Assembly (NCBI GenBank): GCA_913055805.1
Contig: CAJXLF010000012.1
Span: 43,381 to 107,380, forward strand
Direction: 5' to 3'
DNA length: 64,000 nucleotides
Origin: an uncultured Salinisphaerales bacterium
GTDB lineage: Bacteria > Pseudomonadota > Gammaproteobacteria > Nevskiales > CAJXLF01
Position 1 is the first letter of the stretch; each line of letters opens with the position of its first letter. A program made the translations under genes and the position numbers. Of this stretch, positions 33,082 through 39,321 are shown in pieces. The notes beneath the pieces are model-generated. The model was not told the origin of the DNA. It searched no databases and saw only the letters and a list, made by a program, of their open reading frames with translations.

Positions 33082-33897
33082 ATGATTCTGTTTCCCGAAT
33101 TTCATGACCGCTATGGCCCCTGGGCCGTGGTGGCCGGCGCCTCGGAAGGTATCGGCCAGGCGTATACCCATATTCTGGCCGAACGTGGCATCAATGTGGT
33201 GACGCTGGCGCGCCGCATCGAGCCGCTGGAAAAAGACGCCGAACTCATTCGCCGCCGTCACCGCGTCGAGGTCAAACCGGTTTCCATGGATCTGGCCGCC
33301 CCTGACCTGGCAGAGCAGTTCAGTGCTGCCATCGACGGGCTCGACGTGGGCCTGTGCATATACAACGCCTGCTACTCCGCCATTGGCGAATTCAAGGACA
33401 CCGCGCTGGATCAATACCAGAAAACCCTGGATGTAAACTGCCGCGGCCCGGTGACGCTGGCCAATGTCATGACACCCCGGCTGGTCGAGCGCGGCAAGGG
33501 CGGGTTGATCATCATGTCCAGCATGGCCGGTTTTCAGGGTTCGGCCATGGTCGGTGTCTATGCCGCCACCAAGGCCTTCGACACCATCCTGGCCGAAAGC
33601 CTGTGGGCCGAACTGCAGCCGCTGGGCATAGACGTTCTTGGCTGCATTGCCGGTGCCACCGAAACCCCCGACTTCCTGCGCAAGACACCGGCCGACAAGA
33701 AAGACAAGGCTTTCCCAATGCGGCCCGAAGCGGTCGCCCGCGAAGGCATCGAACACCTCGGCAAGGGCCCGCTGCATATCTGCGGCCGCATGAACCGCAG
33801 CGTGAATGCCGTCACCCGAATCATGAGTCACAAGCAGCGCACCAAATTCTTCAGTGGCGCCACCCGTGACATTTACGAATCTGCAACGGAGGCATGA
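33082..33897 (+). CDS. Short-chain dehydrogenase/reductase
   Basis: A 271-aa SDR. WAVVAGASEGIGQAY is the cofactor loop (VAGASEGIG), YNAC replaces NNAG, SSMAG holds the Ser and YAATK the catalytic Tyr/Lys. It resembles 17-beta/3-oxoacyl-type hydroxysteroid dehydrogenases (HSDL-like, with VIIMSSMAGFQGSAMVGVYAATKAF). AGGAGG lies 6 bases upstream of the ATG. First gene of a five-gene rightward run to DUF1329; its stop overlaps an ATG of the next gene. Probably oxidises or reduces a steroid-type hydroxyl. Confidence 0.87.
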   Translation: MILFPEFHDRYGPWAVVAGASEGIGQAYTHILAERGINVVTLARRIEPLEKDAELIRRRHRVEVKPVSMDLAAPDLAEQFSAAIDGLDVGLCIYNACYSAIGEFKDTALDQYQKTLDVNCRGPVTLANVMTPRLVERGKGGLIIMSSMAGFQGSAMVGVYAATKAFDTILAESLWAELQPLGIDVLGCIAGATETPDFLRKTPADKKDKAFPMRPEAVAREGIEHLGKGPLHICGRMNRSVNAVTRIMSHKQRTKFFSGATRDIYESATEA

Positions 33898-33905
33898 GGC
33901 CCGGC

Positions 33906-35003
33906 ATGAGCAAGGACATCAAACCCGCACCCGCATTCACGCCCGAACAAATCGGCCAACATTGCCTGGTGACCGGCGGCGCCGGTTACCTGGGATCGCA
34001 TATCGTGCGCCGCCTGGTGGCTGCGGGCTGCAAGGTGCGCAGCCTGGACGTGATCAAGCACCAGCACGAAGGTGACGTGGAATGCGTGGTCGGCGACCTG
34101 CGCGATTACGACGCCGTACGCGCCGCCTGCGAAGGCATCGACACCGTGTTTCATTCCGCCGCCATCATCAACATCCAGGAAATCGTGCGGCCGTCGGTGC
34201 GTCGTTTCGTGCATGACGTGAACGTGGTCGGCACCCAGAACATCGTCCGCGCGGCGACTCAAGCCGGCGTGAAAGCGTTCGTGCAGACCAGCACCTTCAG
34301 CGTTGTTCTCGACAGAGTTCTGGAAGACAAGGACGAGTCCCTGCCCTACGCCACGCGCACCAAGGATCTCTATGCCACCACCAAGATCCAGGCCGAAAAG
34401 GCGGTGCTGGCTGCCGACACCGAAGGCGGCATGCGCAGCTGCTCCATGCGGCCCGGCGGGCTGTGGGGCGGCGACACCAGTTGCATCATGATCCGCAGCA
34501 TTCTCGAACAGATCGCCAAGGGCAACTTCAAGGTGCTCATCGGCGACGGCAAGGCCACCATGGACAACACCCATGTCGAAAACCTGGTGGATGCTCACCT
34601 GCTGGGCGCCAAGGCCCTGCGCGAAACGCCGGACACCGTCGGTGGTCAGGCCTATTTCATCTTCGACGACGAACACTACAACGCTCTGGAATGGTTCCGC
34701 CCGCTGGTCGAAGGCCTGGGCGAAAAATTCCCCACCTTCCGCCTGCCCGGCGGCATGATGCGGGAAGTCGCCCGTCTGCTGGAAATCATCAACTACCTGG
34801 GTGGTCCTGAACCCACACTGACCAAGCGCGGCATCCGCAACATGATCGAAAGCTCCAGCTTCCGTATCGACAAGGCGCGCCGCGACCTGGGTTATGAGCC
34901 GCGCTACAACCGCGAAAACGGCATTCCCGAACTGCTGCCGCTGGCACGCGCCTTCGTGGACCGGCTTCGCAATCAGCCGAACGGCAGTCAACAGCACGCC
35001 TGA
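33906..35003 (+). CDS. NAD-dependent epimerase / 3-beta-hydroxysteroid dehydrogenase family
   Basis: A 365-aa extended SDR. CLVTGGAGYLGSHIVRRL binds NAD(P), VFHSAAI and the YATTK active-site motif follow, and the C-terminal half has the substrate domain typical of 3-beta-HSD/isomerase and NSDHL-type sterol dehydrogenases (ENLVDAHLLGAKAL, SSSFRIDKARRDLGYEPRY). ATG 33906 is preferred to ATG 33894 (which overlaps the SDR stop) because GAGG is 6 bases upstream and the first residues before it are not conserved-looking. It could oxidise a 3-beta-hydroxyl to the ketone needed by KstD. Confidence 0.85.
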   Translation: MSKDIKPAPAFTPEQIGQHCLVTGGAGYLGSHIVRRLVAAGCKVRSLDVIKHQHEGDVECVVGDLRDYDAVRAACEGIDTVFHSAAIINIQEIVRPSVRRFVHDVNVVGTQNIVRAATQAGVKAFVQTSTFSVVLDRVLEDKDESLPYATRTKDLYATTKIQAEKAVLAADTEGGMRSCSMRPGGLWGGDTSCIMIRSILEQIAKGNFKVLIGDGKATMDNTHVENLVDAHLLGAKALRETPDTVGGQAYFIFDDEHYNALEWFRPLVEGLGEKFPTFRLPGGMMREVARLLEIINYLGGPEPTLTKRGIRNMIESSSFRIDKARRDLGYEPRYNRENGIPELLPLARAFVDRLRNQPNGSQQHA

Positions 35004-35017
35004 ACGGATAACGTCGC

Positions 35018-35752
35018 ATGAACAAGGTCATTTATCTGCTCTGGGATCGCAAGGAAACCAACCCGTCGCAGCGGCGAAAAACCCTGCTGGACGAATGTGT
35101 TCCCCGGCTGCTGGATACCGGCGTTGCCGGTCTGCAGGTCAATATCTGCGATGAACTGGCCACCACGCCCTCGCCCGCACCCAAGCCCCTGTTCTCCGAG
35201 CCCTTCACCGCCCAGGTCAACCTGTGGCTGGAGGATGAGGCACCGCGGCAGGCCTGCGAGGATATCCTGCGCCAGGCCGGCTTCGAACTGGCCGGCTATC
35301 GCGTGGATGAATGGCTGTATTCCGACTACGGTGACAACCCGCATGCAGCGCCACGTGACTGGGCCGACGGCGAACGCAGCCCCGGCATCCTGGCGGTGAC
35401 CCTGCTGCGCAAACCCAAACGCGTACCCAAACACAAGTGGATGCAGCGCTGGTTCGGACATCAATCGCCCATGAGCGAGTGGATGCAGCCGCGTACACGT
35501 TATGTACGGCATGTCGTTGAAGACAGCATCACCTCGGGCGCGGAACCGCTGGATGGCATCGTGGAGGAGGACTGGCCCTCGGGCGAGCATGTCACCAACG
35601 GCCTGCTGTTCTATGGCGCGAAAAACCGCTGGCAGCTGATCGTGAACATGGTCATCATGCTGCGGTCCGTGACAGGCATTCTGAATTTGTGGAACATCAC
35701 GACAGTCATGATGAGCGAATACTTCATCAAGACTCCGAAAACCACATCCTAG
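35018..35752 (+). CDS. EthD-like dimeric alpha-beta barrel protein
   Basis: A 244-aa protein with two ferredoxin-like halves: KVIYLLWDRKETNPSQRRKTLLDECVPRLLDTGVAGLQVNI opens the first, and GILAVTLLRKPKRVP.. the second. Such EthD/Dabb-like folds often handle small hydrophobic compounds or act as cyclases and decarboxylases. No catalytic motif can be named. The gene is 14 bases after the 3-beta-HSD-like gene and 10 bases before an SDR, so it is part of the operon. Function unknown. Confidence 0.65.
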   Translation: MNKVIYLLWDRKETNPSQRRKTLLDECVPRLLDTGVAGLQVNICDELATTPSPAPKPLFSEPFTAQVNLWLEDEAPRQACEDILRQAGFELAGYRVDEWLYSDYGDNPHAAPRDWADGERSPGILAVTLLRKPKRVPKHKWMQRWFGHQSPMSEWMQPRTRYVRHVVEDSITSGAEPLDGIVEEDWPSGEHVTNGLLFYGAKNRWQLIVNMVIMLRSVTGILNLWNITTVMMSEYFIKTPKTTS

Positions 35753-35762
35753 GAATCCTTCC

Positions 35763-36698
35763 ATGGCCGCCAAATGGACTGCTGCAGACATCCCTGACCT
35801 CGATGGCAAGATCGCCATTGTGACCGGGGCCAACAGCGGCATCGGTTTTGAAACCGCGGCCGAGCTGGCCGGCCACGGCGCTACCGTGATCATGGCCTGC
35901 CGCAATCCGGACAAGGCCAACCAGGCCGCCGACCGCATCCGCGAACGTCGACCCCGTGGCGATCTTCAGGTCATGCAACTGGACGTCTCCGACCTCGACT
36001 CGGTGCGCAGCTTCGCCCAGGCCTTCACTTCGCGCTTTGTGCAGCTGGACATCCTGTGCAACAACGCCGGCATCATGGGCGGTCCGCAGATCAGCCGCAC
36101 GAAGCAGGGTTTCGAGTTGATGTTCGGCACCAACCACCTGGGCCATTTTGCACTTACCGGACAGTTGCTGGACGCGCTCAAGGTTTCGCCGGGCGCACGT
36201 GTCATCTCGGTGACCAGCATGGCTCATCGCAATATCAAGGGCCTGAATCTGGATGACCCGAATTTCGAGCATACGCCCTACAGGATTTTCGACGCCTATG
36301 CCAAGAGCAAGCTGGCCAATCTTACCTTCAATCTGGAGCTGAACAGGCGCCTGAAAGCTGCGGGCCTGGATATCTGTGCGGCTGCCGCGCACCCCGGCTA
36401 TACGGCCACCAATATCACCACTGGCGCCAACCCCGAGGGCAACAAGCTGAAGGCCTTCGCCGTCTGGCTCGGCGACATACTGATTGCCATGCCGGCGCAC
36501 AAGGGCGCCCTGCCCACGTTGTACGCCGCCACAGCACCGGACATCGAAGGGGGTGAATACATCGGCCCCAACGGCCCCTTCCAGTTCGCCGGCCCTCCGG
36601 CCAGGGTGAAATACAAGGAAACCGCCGCCGACCCGCAAGCAGGCCGGCGGCTATGGGAAATTTCAGAAAAACTGACAGGCGTGAAGTATCTGTCCTAA
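35763..36698 (+). CDS. Short-chain dehydrogenase (retinol dehydrogenase/WWOX-like)
   Basis: A 311-aa SDR with VTGANSGIGFETA (cofactor), NNAG, TSMAHRN (Ser) and YAKSK (Tyr/Lys). FELMFGTNHLGHFALTGQLLDAL and the AHPGYTATNI C-terminal stretch are typical of the retinol dehydrogenase/light-dependent protochlorophyllide reductase-like branch, whose members act on bulky hydrophobic alcohols. It is the last enzyme before the DUF1329 gene in this rightward run (30-base gap). Confidence 0.87.
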   Translation: MAAKWTAADIPDLDGKIAIVTGANSGIGFETAAELAGHGATVIMACRNPDKANQAADRIRERRPRGDLQVMQLDVSDLDSVRSFAQAFTSRFVQLDILCNNAGIMGGPQISRTKQGFELMFGTNHLGHFALTGQLLDALKVSPGARVISVTSMAHRNIKGLNLDDPNFEHTPYRIFDAYAKSKLANLTFNLELNRRLKAAGLDICAAAAHPGYTATNITTGANPEGNKLKAFAVWLGDILIAMPAHKGALPTLYAATAPDIEGGEYIGPNGPFQFAGPPARVKYKETAADPQAGRRLWEISEKLTGVKYLS

Positions 36699-36728
36699 GT
36701 GCGGGAATACCGTCATTCGGAGTAGACA

Positions 36729-38090
36729 ATGAAAACAAGGTTCGTCACCCAAGCCTTATTCGGACTCGGACTAGCCATGCCCATCACGGTCATGGCCGCC
36801 GGCGATGCTGCCCAGCTGGGCGGCGACAAACTCACCTGCATGGGCGCCGAACGCGCCGGCAGCGCCAGCGGCGTGGCCGAATACACCGGCCAGTGGTACA
36901 AGACCTGGCCCGGCCAGAGCAAACCGCATGGCTATGAGCCCGGCCCCTACGCGGATGAAAAGCCGTTGTTTGTCATTACGGCCAGCAATTACAAGGAATA
37001 CGGCGACAAACTGACCGAAGGTCAGAAGGCCATGTTCATCAAGTTCCCGGACACCTTCAAGATGCCGGTCTACCCCAGTCATCGCGACTTCAAATTCGTC
37101 GACTGGACCTGCGACGTGGTGAAGAAGAACGTTGCCCAGGCCGAGATTGTAGACGATGGCCTGGGCCTGAAAGGCATCAGCGGCGCACATCCCTTCGCCT
37201 TCCCGGAGACTGGCCTGGAAGCCATCTGGAACGTGATCAAGCCACATCGCGCCTGGACCGAAAAAGTCACCTATGACACTGCTGACGTCTACGAAAACGG
37301 CACCATTGCCTGGGGCAAGGCCGACTTCAAGACCATGAACCCCGGCAACCACCCCGACCCGGACAACCGGCCCGGACTGGATTCGCTGGTGGACGGCTAC
37401 TTCTTCGTCAAGACCCTGCTGCCGGCCCGCTCCAACGGCGAGGTCTCGGTGGGTTTCCAGCCCAACAACTACACCAGCAACGCCACCCAGGCCTGGCAGT
37501 ACAACCCCGGCATCCGCCGCGTACGCAAGGCGCCCGAAGTCGGTTTCGACTACCCGGTCCCGCCCGGCGGCCTGCGTACCGTGGATGACGACTACATCTA
37601 CAACGGTTCACCCGAGCGTTATACCTGGAAACTGGTGGGCAAGAAGGAAATCTACGTTCCCTACCACAACTTCAAGATCAACGATCCCTCGGTCAGCTAC
37701 AAGGAACTGGTCACACCCAACACCATCAACCCTGATTACATGCGTTACGAGTTACATCGTGTATGGGTGATCGAGGGTTATCTGAAAGACGGCGTGCGTC
37801 ATATCTACAAGAAACGCCGCATCTATGCCGATGAGGACACCTGGCTGGCGATTACCTCGGAAAGCTACGACAACCAGGACGTGCTCTGGCGTGTAAACTG
37901 GGTGGCCTATTTCTACTCCCAGGAATCCGGCACTTTCCACCGCGGTGTGTCGCTGTATCACAACCTGACCTCGGGCGCCTATGAAGCCACCTACCTGGTG
38001 AACGAGGCCGGCGAAAACTGGTGGCGCATCAACCAGCCCATGCAGAAAGCGGAGTTCAGTCCACAGGCCGCGGCACGGGCCGGTCAGTAG
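36729..38090 (+). CDS. DUF1329 outer-membrane-associated lipid-binding-like protein
   Basis: A 453-aa secreted protein with signal peptide ending near AMPITVMAAGDA. The pattern TCMGAERAGSASGVAEYTGQW...FFVKTLLPARSNGEV...RRVRKAPEVGFDYPVPPGGLRTVDD...YELHRVWVIEGYLKDGVRHIYKKRRIYADEDTW is that of DUF1329, a periplasmic beta-sheet family that genomes pair with DUF1302 barrels in degraders of hydrophobic substrates. It probably carries lipid-like molecules across the periplasm or at the outer membrane. Partner candidates here are the DUF1302 gene at 53848 and the barrel at 62221. A strong bidirectional terminator follows and forms the left border of the island. Confidence 0.87.
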   Translation: MKTRFVTQALFGLGLAMPITVMAAGDAAQLGGDKLTCMGAERAGSASGVAEYTGQWYKTWPGQSKPHGYEPGPYADEKPLFVITASNYKEYGDKLTEGQKAMFIKFPDTFKMPVYPSHRDFKFVDWTCDVVKKNVAQAEIVDDGLGLKGISGAHPFAFPETGLEAIWNVIKPHRAWTEKVTYDTADVYENGTIAWGKADFKTMNPGNHPDPDNRPGLDSLVDGYFFVKTLLPARSNGEVSVGFQPNNYTSNATQAWQYNPGIRRVRKAPEVGFDYPVPPGGLRTVDDDYIYNGSPERYTWKLVGKKEIYVPYHNFKINDPSVSYKELVTPNTINPDYMRYELHRVWVIEGYLKDGVRHIYKKRRIYADEDTWLAITSESYDNQDVLWRVNWVAYFYSQESGTFHRGVSLYHNLTSGAYEATYLVNEAGENWWRINQPMQKAEFSPQAAARAGQ

Positions 38091-38103
38091 AGCGGCTTTC
38101 CAA

Positions 38104-38136
38104 AAAACAAAAAGCCCTTCGATTGAAGGGCTTTTT
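38104..38136 (+). terminator. Terminator, left copy of the island direct repeat
   Basis: Stem AAAAAGCCCTTC / GAAGGGCTTTTT with GATT loop and flanking A and T runs, so it can act on both strands. The 33 bases 38104-38136 recur identically at 43512-43544, at the other end of the low-G+C island. Confidence 0.93.
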
Positions 38137-38480
38137 GCTTGCTTTGGCAGTATCTAACACTTGCACATTAAGCGCCGTTAAATACTAACCCACAGCTGCC
38201 CTATCGGCAGTAGCAGGTTTTCGTGCGAACGAAGCCTTCGCCTTCCTGAGCAAAAGTCTACCCGAGAACAACAGAACCGCTCTAAGATTCCCTAGTACGA
38301 AAAAATTACGTGCCGACATATCTTGGACCGCATATAAAACATCACAACCACGCCAACAGTACCTCGAACCCTACTTGTAACGAGCGATCACCACGTTGCT
38401 CACAGCCGAGCAGAGACTGTTGAAGGCCACCGCTTATGCGTATTGACGAAACCGTGATCCCTGGAAACGTGACATTGTAA
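38137..38480. other. Gene-free left arm of the island
   Basis: About 340 bases with no convincing coding sequence on either strand; only a 14-codon reading frame near its right end. It may be decayed sequence from the transfer event or the control region of the repressor operon. Confidence 0.5.
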
Positions 38481-38553
38481 GAGTAGAACGAAGTTCTACT
38501 CGGCAAATCATTATTATCGAGTATTTACTCGATTGTTTATTAGTTATCGAGTA
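38481..38553. promoter_or_regulatory. Palindromic operators of the LexA-like repressor
   Basis: GAGTAGAAC-GAA-GTTCTACTC (38481-38501) is a 9-3-9 inverted repeat. ATCGAGTA-TT-TACTCGAT (38516-38533) is an 8-2-8 palindrome, and a third ATCGAGTA half-site lies at 38546-38553, over the promoter. All share GAGTA/TACTC, suggesting one autorepressing protein. Confidence 0.65.
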
Positions 38554-38560
38554 AATATAT

Positions 38561-38566
38561 TATAGT
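38561..38566 (+). promoter_or_regulatory. -10 element, probably leaderless transcript
   Basis: TATAGT lies 8 bases before the ATG at 38575 in an AT-rich stretch. There is no Shine-Dalgarno, so transcription would begin at or next to the start codon. The GAGTA half-site at 38546 overlaps the promoter spacer. Confidence 0.5.
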
Positions 38567-38574
38567 ATGCAGTT

Positions 38575-39153
38575 ATGAGAAATAGAGATACGGCCTACCT
38601 CAATCTATTGCGAGACTATTACGCCAAGCACGGCGTTTTCCCGTCGTTCTCGGGCATCGCCACGCTGGTTGGCTTGAACACAACTTCAGCGGTGTCGGCC
38701 ATGGTGGGAAGACTCAAAGAAGCCGGGTTTGTGGCTTCTACATCTGACAAGCGCCTGCAGCCTGGCTCTCGCTTCTTCGAGCGCAATCAGGTGGATATGG
38801 CGGTGCGAGCTGGCATACCTGAGGGTGCACAGGACGTTTCAAGTGATCCAGTTGTAATCGATCGATTGTTGATTGACGAACCATCCAGGACAGTGCTTAT
38901 ACCGGTCAAGGGTGAATCTATGCGCGACGCCGGCCTATTGGACGGCGATACCGTCGTAGTCAAACGCGGCGCTCCCACAAAGACAGGCGACATCGTGGTG
39001 GCCATGGTTGATGGCGAATTCACCGTGAAGTATCTTGCAAACGACGGTACGAATTACTACCTGAAGCCTGGCAATGAATTGTTTGACGACATTCGCCCTA
39101 GCAAAGAGCTGGAACTTTTTGGGCGAGTAACCGGCTGTGTCAGGAAGTACTGA
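38575..39153 (+). CDS. LexA-like S24-family self-cleaving repressor
   Basis: A 192-aa two-domain repressor. N-terminal LexA-type winged helix (residues about 6-55: YLNLLRDYYAKHGVFPSFSGIATLVGL...SAMVGRLKEAGFV), then the cleavage site RAG-IP at A79-G80, and the S24 peptidase domain with Ser115 (VKGESMRD) and Lys152 (EFTVKYL). These line up with E. coli LexA A84-G85, S119 and K156. It should dissociate after RecA-stimulated autocleavage. GAGTA palindromes upstream suggest autoregulation and no ribosome-binding site is present. It is unlikely to be the host SOS repressor because of its island setting and operon with restriction-modification genes; more likely it times their expression. C-proteins of the XRE type are the usual controllers, so this is unusual. 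Confidence 0.87.
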   Translation: MRNRDTAYLNLLRDYYAKHGVFPSFSGIATLVGLNTTSAVSAMVGRLKEAGFVASTSDKRLQPGSRFFERNQVDMAVRAGIPEGAQDVSSDPVVIDRLLIDEPSRTVLIPVKGESMRDAGLLDGDTVVVKRGAPTKTGDIVVAMVDGEFTVKYLANDGTNYYLKPGNELFDDIRPSKELELFGRVTGCVRKY

Positions 39154-39321
39154 ATGATAACTGTACCCCTTGCATTCGAGTGTCGCTTCGCGCCGAAGTT
39201 AGGCGAGGGCAACATCCGCACATTTACAGTGAACACCCGTAACCAAAGGGTCAAGGGGCTAGGAGACATGGGTTATTTTCGGGATAACATCCGCATCTGC
39301 AAAGCAGGACTGAGCACATGA
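39154..39321 (+). CDS. Small 55-aa protein in the restriction-modification operon
   Basis: This 55-codon reading frame begins at an ATG directly abutting the repressor stop, with AGGA 8 bases upstream, and its TGA overlaps the ATG of the methyltransferase gene by 4 bases. The fit on both sides argues for a real, translationally coupled gene. The product (MITVPLAFECRFAPKL at the N-terminus, KAGLST at the end) is basic, with no membrane segment and two cysteines. I do not recognise it. It could be an antirestriction or regulatory peptide, or simply a coupling leader for the next gene. Confidence 0.55.
   Translation: MITVPLAFECRFAPKLGEGNIRTFTVNTRNQRVKGLGDMGYFRDNIRICKAGLST

Noticed and set aside
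38433..38480. 14-codon frame ending just before the island operators
   Set aside because: No ribosome-binding site, no recognisable product, stops close upstream; treated as non-coding.
38575..39153. LexA-like gene as the host SOS repressor
   Set aside because: It lies in a low-G+C island, is followed by methyltransferase and nuclease genes, and its operator (GAGTA/TACTC) is unlike the gammaproteobacterial CTGT-N8-ACAG box.
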